Made by a program: the position numbers and the translations under genes
From: CALWZE01 sp964645785
GTDB taxonomy: Bacteria; Bacillota; Clostridia; Oscillospirales; Ruminococcaceae
Reading direction: 5' to 3'
DNA: 43,183 nucleotides
Assembly (NCBI GenBank): GCA_964645785.1
Contig: CAZYAV010000023.1
Location: 1 to 43,183 of the forward strand
The notes under the pieces: model-generated
The model's database searches: none
What the model was told of the DNA's origin: nothing
The model's input: only the letters and a program-made list of their open reading frames with translations
In this document: positions 8,509-15,725 of the stretch, one piece after another
Numbering within the stretch: position 1 is the first letter of the stretch
Layout of the letters: every line of letters starts with the position of its first letter

Positions 8509-9251
8509 CCGGTTACGAATCCCTTGCGGGGATGTACGACGCGCTGACCGGGAATGTGGACTATCCGTGGCGCGCGGATTTTATTGACAGGACGTTCCGG
8601 CAGAACCGCATTGACGGAATCGTGCTGGACGCCGGGTGCGGTACCGGCACCCTGGCGCTGCTGCTGGCGCGCCGCGGCTACGACATGCTTGGGGTCGACT
8701 GTTCCGCCGCCATGCTGGGCAGGGCGTACGAAAAAAGCGCCGGCTCCGGGCTGGATATCCGCTGGCTGCAGCAGGATCTGACCCGGCTTGACCTGTTCGG
8801 GACGGTCAGGGGCGTTGTGTGTATGCAGGACACGGTGAACCACATCGCCGGGGCGGACAGGCTGGCCGAGGTGTTCCGCCGCTTTGCCCTGTTTACCGAG
8901 CCGGGCGGCATGCTGATTTTTGACTGCAACACGCCGTACAAGCACCGGGAGGTGCTGGCGGACAATGTGTTTATGTTTGAGACGCAGCAGGGGGTCTGCG
9001 TGTGGCGCAACGAGTACCAGCCCGCGCGGGATCGGGTGCGGATTGACGTCGATTTGTTCTATCGCCGCGCGGACGGGGCGTATGACCGCGGCACAGACAG
9101 CTTTTATGAATACACCTACACCCCGCAGCAGCTCGAGGAAATGCTGGCGGCGTGCGGATATGCCGTTGCCGGGCTGTGCGACGGGGAGACATACGGCGCG
9201 GCGGCGCAGACAAGCCAAAGACTGTTGATATGTGCGAGGAAGGAAAAATGA
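8505..9251 (+). CDS. Class I SAM-dependent methyltransferase
   Basis: A 248-residue Rossmann-fold methyltransferase with motif I VLDAGCGTGTL (40-50), the acidic post-I residue in GVDCSAAML and a DTVNHI segment in the motif IV region. The substrate cannot be told from the sequence; the fold resembles small-molecule or YqeM-like methyltransferases. The start ATG overlaps the stop of the TrpR-like gene and its own stop overlaps the hslO start (ATGA at 9248). The frame is open upstream of 8505, but that part is a shadow of the preceding gene. Confidence 0.85.
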   Translation: MTGYESLAGMYDALTGNVDYPWRADFIDRTFRQNRIDGIVLDAGCGTGTLALLLARRGYDMLGVDCSAAMLGRAYEKSAGSGLDIRWLQQDLTRLDLFGTVRGVVCMQDTVNHIAGADRLAEVFRRFALFTEPGGMLIFDCNTPYKHREVLADNVFMFETQQGVCVWRNEYQPARDRVRIDVDLFYRRADGAYDRGTDSFYEYTYTPQQLEEMLAACGYAVAGLCDGETYGAAAQTSQRLLICARKEK

Positions 9252-10135
9252 GCGAGAAAAATCTGGTTCGGATTATTTCCAAAAACGGCGGCGCAATTGT
9301 CAGCGCCATCGACTCCACCGCGATTGTGCAGGAGATGGAGCGGCTGCACAAAACCTCCGCAACCGCGTCGGCCGCCCTTGGCCGCCTGCTGACGGGCGCG
9401 GCGCTGATGGGCAGCCTGCTCAAGGAGGATGAATCCAGCGTATCGCTCAAAATCAGCGGCGGCGGCCCGGTGGGGGTTGTGAACGCGATTTGCGACGCAA
9501 ACGGCAACGTGCGCGGCAACTGCGACTATCCGCAGGCCGACCTGCCGCTGAACCCCGTAAACGGCAAGCTGAACGTCGGCGCGCTGGTCGGCACGGACGG
9601 GGTGCTGACCGTGATGAAGGATCTCGGGGTGAGCGAGCCGTATATCGGCCAGATTGAGATTGAGACCGGCGAAATCGCGGAGGACATCACCTCGTATTTT
9701 GCCAAAAGCGAGCAGATCCCAACGGCCTGCGCGCTGGGGGTGCTGGTCAACCCCGACCTGACCATCCGCGCGGCCGGCGGGTTCATTTTACAGCTTTTGC
9801 CGGGCGCAACCGTGGAGGAAATCTCCCTGCTTGAGCAGAATATCGCAAGCCTCGATTCGGTCACCACCATGCTGGAGCGCGGCATGACCCCGCGGGAGAT
9901 TGCGTTCAGCGTGTTGGACGGGTTTGAGCCGAACCTGCTGGACGAGGGCGTGTCGGTTTATCAGTGCAACTGCTCGGTGGACAAGATGCGCCGGGTTCTC
10001 GGCGGGTTGGGCAAAAAGGAGCTGGAGGCGCTCGCCGACGAGCTGCCCGAAACCGAGATTGTGTGCAGCTTCTGCAACAAGAAATACCGCTTTACCTCCG
10101 ACCAGCTGCGCGAGCTGATTGCCGAACACGCCTGA
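9248..10135 (+). CDS. hslO: Redox-regulated chaperone Hsp33
   Basis: Holdase chaperone switched on by oxidative unfolding. The 295-residue product has the Hsp33 N-terminal domain and, at the C-terminus, the zinc redox switch CxC (Cys240, Cys242) and CxxC (Cys273, Cys276). All four zinc ligands are intact, so it should be redox responsive. The ATG at 9248 has AGGA just upstream and overlaps the methyltransferase stop. It ends the coupled unit that begins at 8218. Confidence 0.96.
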   Translation: MSEKNLVRIISKNGGAIVSAIDSTAIVQEMERLHKTSATASAALGRLLTGAALMGSLLKEDESSVSLKISGGGPVGVVNAICDANGNVRGNCDYPQADLPLNPVNGKLNVGALVGTDGVLTVMKDLGVSEPYIGQIEIETGEIAEDITSYFAKSEQIPTACALGVLVNPDLTIRAAGGFILQLLPGATVEEISLLEQNIASLDSVTTMLERGMTPREIAFSVLDGFEPNLLDEGVSVYQCNCSVDKMRRVLGGLGKKELEALADELPETEIVCSFCNKKYRFTSDQLRELIAEHA

Positions 10136-10483
10136 CAGGCGCCCGCCGCCTGTGGCCGAAGCTCCAACAGTTCCAACCGGTGAGTGGCCGTATCTTGTGG
10201 CTGCCATGGCAGCAGGCAGCGCGCGGGGATGAGGGCGCTCAGGGCGCGAAGTGCAGAGGCATTGCGCAGGGCATTGCTGCCAGGGCGTTTTATGTTCCTA
10301 AATAACGCGGGGGCTTTGGGGCGTTGGTTCGATGGTGGGAGAAGAAATCAATTTTTTGAAATAACGACACAGCGATTTTGCCTGCGGGCACCGGCAGGCT
10401 GTGGCCGTATCTGCTTTAAAGGACTGCTCCGCATCCACGTCCCGGGATGAGCATAAAACGTATAGTTTTGATTCTCCAATATG

Positions 10484-10600
10484 GCTTCTCTTTGCACCAT
10501 TTCCGGGAACTGTGCGCGCGCTGCCGGCGGATGCCGGGGGATTGGCGCGCACTTCGGCCTCATTCATGAATTTTTACGAAAACACACATCGGTGCATCGG
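10484..10600 (-). repeat. Dispersed hairpin repeat, copy A
   Basis: About 115 bases shared with 40430-40549 in opposite orientation. The best-conserved part is 10500-10574. On the minus strand it has the perfect palindrome ATTCATGAAT. Next comes an outer stem GTGCGCGC / GCGCGCAC enclosing an inner stem CCGGC-ATCC-GCCGG. Between copies, differences are mostly single transitions outside the stems, which suggests the folded form is conserved. Function unknown; a small mobile or RNA-encoding repeat family is possible. Confidence 0.75.
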
Positions 10601-10605
10601 CACTC

Positions 10606-10640
10606 GAACGCCCTCTCTGTCCCGGAGAGGGCGTTCTTTA
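10606..10640 (+). terminator. Terminator-like hairpin upstream of the amidase
   Basis: Perfect 12-bp stem GAACGCCCTCTC / GAGAGGGCGTTC (10606-10617, 10625-10636) with a 7-base loop and a short TTTA tail. It lies 470 bases after hslO, so it may end either the hslO transcript or a transcript through the repeat. Confidence 0.55.
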
Positions 10641-10763
10641 TCGTTAGAAGGGCGGCTGTTCCCGGCGCGCGGGGCATACACAGAACCGCCGCCAGGGGGC
10701 TGTCCGCGCCTTCACATATCCGCGCCCACCCGGCGCATAAGGTTATCAAAAGGGGTGGGCGAA

Positions 10764-11498
10764 ATGAAAAAGAGATGGGTGTATTGGGGCTTTGTCGCGG
10801 CGGTCATCTGCGGGCTGTTCTGCGCGGTTTATACGCTGACGGCCTCGCTGACGCGCTATGTGGACAACATGGCGCGGCTGGAAAAGGACACGGTGATTGT
10901 CATCGACGCGGGGCACGGCGATTTTGACCCGGGCGCGGTTTCCGGCAATGTGCAGGAAAAGCAGATCAACCTCAGCATTGCGCTTGCGCTGCGGGATTAC
11001 TTTGAGGCGGGGGGCTACACGGTCGTCATGACCCGCACCGGCGACACGACCCTTGCCCAAAGCGGGCCGGACAAATCCACAAACGCCAAAACGGCGGACA
11101 CGCACAACCGCGCCGCGCTTGCGGATTCCTTCCACGATTCGGTGCTCATCAGCATCCACCAGAACGCCTATGCCGACAATACACAGCACGGCACCCAGGT
11201 GTTCTACGGCGTGCTGAACCCGCGCAGCGAGGCGCTCGCGCAGGCGGTGCAGCAAAGAGTTTGCGCCGCGCTGCAGCCGGACAATAGACGGGAAATCAAG
11301 CGCGGAACGGACAGCATTTACCTGCTGATGCACACAAAGGCGCCGACCATTCTGGTGGAGTGCGGGTTCATCACCAACCCGCAGGAGCGCGAGCAGCTGC
11401 TGGACGAGACCTACCAGCGCCAGGTTGCATACGCGGTTTATATGGGCTATACTGAATACGAATCGGGCGCGGATTCGCAGCCGGTCGGGGAACCCTGA
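10764..11498 (+). CDS. N-acetylmuramoyl-L-alanine amidase (Amidase_3, CwlD-like)
   Basis: Zinc hydrolase that cleaves the bond between MurNAc and the stem peptide in peptidoglycan. The 244-residue product has an N-terminal signal or membrane anchor (about 6-26) followed by a single Amidase_3 domain. Zinc ligands are His51 in DAGHGD, Glu65 in QEKQINL and His132 in SIHQNA; the catalytic Glu199 is in LVECGF. The architecture (anchor plus catalytic domain, no SH3 or AMIN repeats) resembles the spore-cortex amidase CwlD, but sporulation cannot be shown from this window. The ATG follows a GGGGTGGG site. A hairpin terminator begins right after the stop. Confidence 0.9.
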   Translation: MKKRWVYWGFVAAVICGLFCAVYTLTASLTRYVDNMARLEKDTVIVIDAGHGDFDPGAVSGNVQEKQINLSIALALRDYFEAGGYTVVMTRTGDTTLAQSGPDKSTNAKTADTHNRAALADSFHDSVLISIHQNAYADNTQHGTQVFYGVLNPRSEALAQAVQQRVCAALQPDNRREIKRGTDSIYLLMHTKAPTILVECGFITNPQEREQLLDETYQRQVAYAVYMGYTEYESGADSQPVGEP

Positions 11499-11546
11499 GC
11501 GGCCGCGCTTCTGTGCCCGTGCAGGGGCTTGCCGGCCGCCTTTTTG
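11499..11546 (+). terminator. Terminator after the amidase gene
   Basis: GCGGCCG (11499-11505) pairs with CGGCCGC (11533-11539), with an inner GCCC/GGGC pairing, and is followed by CTTTTTG. It begins at the base after the stop codon. Confidence 0.65.
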
Positions 11547-11840
11547 TACCCGCCGGGCATACACTTCCGCGCCGGGCGTGGCAGCGGCGGGTATGTCCGC
11601 CGCGATTATCCGGGTAAGCCGGTTGTTCGGCGCGGCATGGCGGAACCGGCGGCGGTGCCGGGGCGCGGGCAGGCCGCAAACGGCCGGGTGATAAAATGCG
11701 CGCGCCTGTATACGCGGCTGCCGCTTTGCGCGGGAACAGCCGCCTTATCCCGTATACGAAGCGAATTGCCCTGCCGGACAGTGACCGGGTCGGATCCCCG
11801 GCAAAACGGGCGCACAGTTTGAAAGCGGAGTAGAAAACCG
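11547..11840. other. Intergenic region before radA
   Basis: About 294 GC-rich bases between the amidase terminator and radA. No clear promoter hexamers and no credible gene were found; radA has a GCGGAG ribosome site near 11825. Confidence 0.4.
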
Positions 11841-13217
11841 ATGGCGAATCTGAAAAGCATGTATGTCTGCACCGAATGCGGCGCGGCAAGCTCCAAATGG
11901 TTTGGGAAGTGCCCGAGCTGCGGGGCGTGGAACACCCTGGTTGAGGAGGTTGTGGAAAAGCCCGGCGCGGCCGCGGCCGGGCGCCCCGCCCACAAGCTCG
12001 CGGTGCAGACGCTGGAGGAGGTCGACGCGCAGACCGAGCTTCGCTATACAACCGGCATCCCGGAGCTGGACAGGGTTCTGGGCGGCGGCATCGTCAAGGG
12101 CTCGGTGGTGCTGATTGGGGGCGAGCCCGGTGCGGGCAAATCGACCCTGCTGCTGCAAATGTGCGGCCACCTCGGCGGCGCGGCAAAAGTGCTGTATGTC
12201 TCGGGGGAGGAATCCCCGCACCAGATTAAGCTGCGCGCCGACAGGCTCGGGGTGAATACGCAGAATCTCCTGCTTGCGAACGAAACCGAAATCGAGAGCA
12301 TCACCGCGGCAATCGCCGGCCTGCGCCCGGATCTTGTGGTGATTGACTCCATCCAGACGATGTGCAGCGCCGCGCTCAGCTCCTCCGCCGGCAGCGTCAC
12401 GCAGGTGCGGGAATGCACCGCGCAGCTGACGAGGGCGGCGAAAAGCGAGGACATTCCGGTGTTCATCGTCGGCCATGTGAACAAGGACGGTGCCATCGCG
12501 GGGCCGAAGGTGATGGAACACATTGTCGACACGGTGCTCTACTTTGAAGGGGACAGGTACCTCGCCTATCGGGTGCTCCGCTCCGCCAAGAACCGGTTCG
12601 GCTCCACCAACGAAATCGGCATTTTTGATATGACCGCCGACGGCCTGACCGGCGTCCTCAACCCGAGCGCCATGCTGCTGGAGGGGCGGGACGGCTCCGT
12701 CCCCGGCAGCTGTGTGACCTGCATTATGGAGGGGACGCGCTCGATTCTTTCGGAAATCCAGTCCCTTGCGGCAAAAACCGGGTTCGGCACGCCGCGGCGC
12801 ACCGCCTCCGGCTTTGATTACAACCGCATGAACCTGCTGCTTGCCGTGCTGGAAAAGCGCGCGGGCTATTTTCTGTCCAGCCTCGACGTATATATCAACG
12901 TTGTCGGCGGGCTGCAAATGAACGAGCCCGCCGCCGACCTCGCCGTTGCGGTCAGCCTCGTGTCCGCCGTGACCGACAAGCCCGTGCCCGCCGGGCTGAT
13001 TGCGTTCGGCGAGGTGGGGCTCGGCGGGGAGGTGCGCGCGGTCGCAAATGTCACAACGCGCATTCTGGAAGCGCAGCGCCTCGGGTTTACGCGCTGCCTG
13101 CTGCCCGCCGCGTGCCTGGACAAGCTGGATAAGTCGATGTTCACCATAGCGCTCACCGGCATCTCCGGCGTGCGCGATATCGCGCGGGTGCTGACCGACG
13201 CGCAGGCGGCGGGCTGA
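11841..13217 (+). CDS. radA: DNA repair protein RadA (Sms)
   Basis: RecA-like ATPase that acts as a branch-migration helicase in recombination repair. The 458-residue product has the N-terminal C4 zinc finger (Cys10, Cys13, Cys24, Cys27), Walker A GEPGAGKS (94-101), the RadA-specific KNRFG motif (250-254) and a C-terminal Lon-protease-like domain without protease activity. The length is normal for the family. The gene stands alone, bounded by terminator-like or repeat-rich DNA on both sides. Confidence 0.96.
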   Translation: MANLKSMYVCTECGAASSKWFGKCPSCGAWNTLVEEVVEKPGAAAAGRPAHKLAVQTLEEVDAQTELRYTTGIPELDRVLGGGIVKGSVVLIGGEPGAGKSTLLLQMCGHLGGAAKVLYVSGEESPHQIKLRADRLGVNTQNLLLANETEIESITAAIAGLRPDLVVIDSIQTMCSAALSSSAGSVTQVRECTAQLTRAAKSEDIPVFIVGHVNKDGAIAGPKVMEHIVDTVLYFEGDRYLAYRVLRSAKNRFGSTNEIGIFDMTADGLTGVLNPSAMLLEGRDGSVPGSCVTCIMEGTRSILSEIQSLAAKTGFGTPRRTASGFDYNRMNLLLAVLEKRAGYFLSSLDVYINVVGGLQMNEPAADLAVAVSLVSAVTDKPVPAGLIAFGEVGLGGEVRAVANVTTRILEAQRLGFTRCLLPAACLDKLDKSMFTIALTGISGVRDIARVLTDAQAAG

Positions 13218-13316
13218 GAACCCCACACCGCAACGTTACGCCGCGGCGGCGCGCAGGGGCTTTGCGCGGAGTGCCGTCCGCGCCCAAAAATCGAAAGACT
13301 TATTTGCGGGCGGGGA

Positions 13317-13379
13317 AGCCGCTTCTGCGCCGCCGCGCTGCCTGCATGGGCGGACATCGCCGGACAGCGCGGCGGCCGG
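13317..13379. repeat. 63-base inverted-repeat element, copy 1
   Basis: Shares its first 27 bases exactly with copy 2, then diverges in the loop, then shares CGCCGGACAGCGCGG and GGCCGG. Internally CCGCCGCGCTG pairs perfectly with CAGCGCGGCGG, so each copy folds as an 11-bp stem with a variable loop. Confidence 0.75.
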
Positions 13380-13567
13380 CATCTGCCCTCGATACCGCCA
13401 CGGGCGGCCGCTGCCTTGTCTTTTGATACGGCCAGACGTCCGTGCCTCGTCTGCCTGCAAAACACGGAACCGAGCCGCTTCGTGGCGGCAAGAGAAGAGA
13501 GCCGGTCAATCCGCAGGGGAAGCCTGCCGGATGCCGGCTCTTTGCCGTTTCGGCCGTGGGGCGTGGG

Positions 13568-13630
13568 AGCCGCTTCTGCGCCGCCGCGCTGCCTACTTAA
13601 GTGGGCAGCGCCGGACAGCGCGGTGGCCGG
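13568..13630. repeat. 63-base inverted-repeat element, copy 2
   Basis: Direct repeat of 13317-13379, 251 bases downstream. The only change in the stem (C to T in CAGCGCGGTGG) keeps pairing as a G-U wobble, while the loop is different. This pattern suggests selection or a common origin as a folded element. Confidence 0.75.
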
Positions 13631-13669
13631 TGAGGACGGCCTTTTGAACCGGCTGCTTGAACCGGCGGC

Positions 13670-13701
13670 AAAACAAAAAGCAGGGCGCCATGGCGCCCTG
13701 C
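13670..13701 (-). terminator. Terminator of the XRE gene
   Basis: A perfect 22-base palindrome (13680-13701, centre CCATGG). On the minus strand it is followed by a T-rich tract (complement of AAAACAAAAA). It lies 84 bases past the XRE stop and is a strong intrinsic terminator in the minus direction. Confidence 0.8.
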
Positions 13702-13785
13702 TTAGGTGTATCGTGTATCGTCCCGGCTGCTTCTGCCGCACCTGCGGGACAATTGCCCGCCGCGGCGGCCGGATTTGAGCCGGTG

Positions 13786-14472
13786 TCACTGGATGGTCTT
13801 TTCCGTCTGCTGAATCAGGTTGAAGAGGGAGGCCGCATGCTGGGGGTAATCCTCGCTCAGGTTCTCTGTGGTGAGCAGCAGCTCGTCGGCGTTCACCGCC
13901 GGGATGTCTTTGACCTTTTCCCCGGACAGCATCGCGGCGACGCGCGTCTCCGCCCGTTTCATGGAAGCGTCCGCATAGCCGGAATACAGCTGCTTCGGGA
14001 TAGAAAACATGTCGTTCTGATTCTTCGGGTTGGCCGAATACACCAACCGGAACATCTTGTAAAACGCGGCCATCAGATAGTGGGAGATTTCCGCAACAAG
14101 GTTTTTGTCCTGGGTTTTTGCCAGCAGATTATACAGAACCGCCAGCGAATTGGTCAGCAGCTTTTTGTTTAGCACGGGCAGAACGCTTCCCTTAAAGCGC
14201 GTGTCCTCCTGCATGTCCCCTTCCGGGATATCCTCAACCGACAGGGTCAGCCCCGTCCTGACCGGCGAGCGGCCGAGCAGATAGTCGCAGGAGACGCCGT
14301 AAAACGTGGCCGCGCGCACCACAAAATCCAGGCCGCATTCCCGGATACCTTTCTCATAGTGAGAAAGAAGCGCCTGTGACACGCCGAGGCTTGCCGCAGC
14401 CTCTTTTTGCGTGATTCCCCGCTCCTTGCGCAAAAGAGTGAGGATCCGATTAAAACTCCCAACCTCAGGCAT
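13786..14472 (-). CDS. XRE-family transcriptional regulator
   Basis: A 228-residue protein with an N-terminal XRE/Cro helix-turn-helix (about 5-60: FNRILTLLRKERGITQ, then QALLSHYEKG as recognition region). A helical C-terminal domain of unknown ligand follows. The frame is open upstream to 14640, but that part contains the promoter, so the ATG at 14472 is taken as start; GGAAGG lies about 14 bases upstream, a rather long spacing. Its promoter (14537-14565) is embedded in a symmetric promoter shared with the divergent histidine phosphatase, which suggests autoregulation and joint control. Target genes are inferred only from position. Confidence 0.85.
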   Translation of the reverse strand: MPEVGSFNRILTLLRKERGITQKEAAASLGVSQALLSHYEKGIRECGLDFVVRAATFYGVSCDYLLGRSPVRTGLTLSVEDIPEGDMQEDTRFKGSVLPVLNKKLLTNSLAVLYNLLAKTQDKNLVAEISHYLMAAFYKMFRLVYSANPKNQNDMFSIPKQLYSGYADASMKRAETRVAAMLSGEKVKDIPAVNADELLLTTENLSEDYPQHAASLFNLIQQTEKTIQ

Positions 14473-14517
14473 ATCGCTTAACTGTTCCTTCCAAGCGCAA
14501 AAACAACCTTTTGCATA

Positions 14518-14546
14518 TTTACAGATGGTATTATTGATTATATAAT
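14518..14546 (+). promoter_or_regulatory. Promoter of the histidine phosphatase gene (rightward half of the symmetric promoter)
   Basis: TTTACA (14518-14523), 17-base spacer, perfect TATAAT (14541-14546). Leader about 78 bases. It overlaps the leftward promoter at the -10 elements. Confidence 0.75.
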
Positions 14547-14565
14547 AATAACTACCGTTTGTAAA
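14537..14565 (-). promoter_or_regulatory. Promoter of the XRE gene (leftward half of the symmetric promoter)
   Basis: On the minus strand: TTTACA (14565-14560), 17-base spacer, TATAAT (14542-14537). Leader about 58 bases. Its -35 lies in the arm TACCGTTTGTAAA, the mirror of TTTACAGATGGTA at 14518-14530 (11 of 13 match). Confidence 0.75.
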
Positions 14566-14630
14566 GCGGAAAATCGGGATATTTCTCTGTTTTATGCCAG
14601 AATTCCCTGCCAATTTTCGGAGGAAAAGCG

Positions 14631-15452
14631 TTGAAAACATTTAAACTGCATCTGATCCGGCACGGCTTCACCCAGGCGAATCTCGACGGGGCGTATTGCG
14701 GCTCAACCGACCTGCCCCTGTGCCCGGCCGGCGAGCAGCGCCTTTACAGTATTTTGGAGGAAAACACCTATCCCTTTGTGGACGCGGTGTATGCAAGCCC
14801 CATGCTGCGCGCGCGCCAGACGGCGCGTATCCTGTATCCCGAGCACGACCCGATCCTTGTCGAGGACATGCGGGAATCCTCGTTCGGCCCCTTCGAGGGC
14901 AGGACGCTCGCCGAGCTGCGCACGGACGCGGCGTTCAACCGCTGGGTCACCCCCGGCAGCAGCGAGTGTCCCGCGGGGGTGGAAAAGCCGGAGGCCTTTT
15001 TCCGGCGGTGCTGCGAGGCGTTTTTGTGGGTGGCCGACGACATGCTGCACGCCGGGATGCACAGCTGCGCCCTCGTCACCCACGCGGGGGTCATCGGCAA
15101 CATCCTGGCGCAGTTCGCCTACCCCAAACAGGCGCCGTACGACTGGCAGTGCGAGCCGGGGCGCGGCTTCACCGTCCTGATTGACCCGACGATTTTTCTG
15201 CGCAACCCGGTTGTCGAGGTGATCGGCACCGTGCCGCCGGAGCCGGACGAGCCCGCCGAGCCGGATGAGGAGGATCGCGTCTACACCGACGCTTACGGCG
15301 AGTACGCCGCCGAGGACGAGCTGCCCGCCGCGCAGCCCGACGCGCTTGAGCGGGAGCTGCGCGACCTTGCCCGGCAGCTTCAGGAGGAGCCGGACGAGGG
15401 GGACGGCTGCTGCCCGGACTGCGGCTGCGGCCATGCCCATTCCCACGAGTAA
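14631..15452 (+). CDS. Histidine phosphatase with acidic linker and Cys/His-rich tail
   Basis: Member of the phosphoglycerate-mutase-like histidine phosphatase superfamily; the substrate is unknown. The catalytic core (1-200) has the RHG motif (Arg10, His11, Gly12), Arg60/Arg62 in LRARQTA, Glu82 and the second histidine in VTHAGVIG (His151). Beyond the core lies an acidic, proline-rich linker (about 201-257). The tail CCPDCGCGHAHSHE (260-273) has four Cys and three His, a likely metal-binding segment. Start: TTG at 14631 with GGAGG (14619-14623) 7 bases upstream; no ATG fits. It is divergent from the XRE gene and shares its symmetric promoter. The product is 273 residues, about 70 longer than a minimal family member. 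Confidence 0.88.
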   Translation: MKTFKLHLIRHGFTQANLDGAYCGSTDLPLCPAGEQRLYSILEENTYPFVDAVYASPMLRARQTARILYPEHDPILVEDMRESSFGPFEGRTLAELRTDAAFNRWVTPGSSECPAGVEKPEAFFRRCCEAFLWVADDMLHAGMHSCALVTHAGVIGNILAQFAYPKQAPYDWQCEPGRGFTVLIDPTIFLRNPVVEVIGTVPPEPDEPAEPDEEDRVYTDAYGEYAAEDELPAAQPDALERELRDLARQLQEEPDEGDGCCPDCGCGHAHSHE

Positions 15453-15577
15453 CCCCGCCGGGGCTTTTCCCCGGGGGACAGCCCCTTTGCCGGCGGCGCG
15501 AAATCCCCGGCGCCGTATGGCAGCCGGTTGAGGGAGGCGGGTTTGCCGCCGGCCGGAAGAATTCATTCTTGCAGGGC

Positions 15578-15618
15578 AAAATAAATATCCCCCGGCGAAG
15601 CCGGGGGATATTTATTTT
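15578..15618. terminator. Strong bidirectional terminator hairpin
   Basis: A perfect 19-bp stem with a 3-base GAA loop; the stem is A-rich at its left foot and T-rich at its right foot. It can end transcription from both sides. It isolates the histidine phosphatase from the ylxM promoter 25 bases downstream. Confidence 0.9.
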
Positions 15619-15642
15619 GTCGGTTTTCTTTTAAAAAAGGGC

Positions 15643-15671
15643 TTGACAGGCGCGGGGAGGATCACTATAAT
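15643..15671 (+). promoter_or_regulatory. Consensus sigma-A promoter of the ylxM-ffh operon
   Basis: TTGACA (15643-15648), 17-base spacer, TATAAT (15666-15671): both hexamers are perfect. It should be one of the strongest promoters in the window. Confidence 0.9.
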
Positions 15672-15678
15672 AGAGCCT

Positions 15679-15700
15679 TGTAAAGCATTTGCGCTTTACA
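15679..15700 (+). promoter_or_regulatory. Stem-loop at the 5' end of the ylxM-ffh transcript
   Basis: TGTAAAGC (15679-15686) pairs perfectly with GCTTTACA (15693-15700) around the 6-base loop ATTTGC. It starts at about +1 of the promoter, so it could be an operator or a 5' mRNA-stabilising hairpin. Confidence 0.5.
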
Positions 15701-15725
15701 GAACTTCATTTGCGGGGTGGGCTCG

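Larger units (their letters stand above)
10136..10763. other. Intergenic region between hslO and the amidase
   Basis: 628 bases without a convincing gene. It holds a 14-base perfect palindrome GCTGCCATGGCAGC (10200-10213), copy A of a dispersed hairpin repeat (10484-10600, read on the minus strand) and a terminator-like hairpin (10606-10640). Short open frames on both strands run through the repeat but lack ribosome sites. Confidence 0.6.
13218..13785. other. Repeat-bearing intergenic region between radA and the XRE gene
   Basis: 568 bases without a credible gene. It contains two copies of a 63-base inverted-repeat element (13317-13379 and 13568-13630), a separate hairpin AGAGCCGG / CCGGCTCT (13498-13505, 13534-13541) followed by TTTGCCGTTT, and the XRE terminator (13670-13701). 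Long open frames here are composition artefacts. Confidence 0.65.

Noticed and set aside
10298..10567. 89-codon minus-strand frame beginning MNEAEVRANPP
   Set aside because: It begins in the palindrome of dispersed repeat copy A. The protein similarity to the frame at 40469 follows from the DNA repeat, the similarity stops where the repeat stops, and there is no ribosome site.
14473..14640. 56-codon N-terminal extension of the XRE protein
   Set aside because: The segment contains the XRE promoter itself, so it cannot be translated from that transcript.
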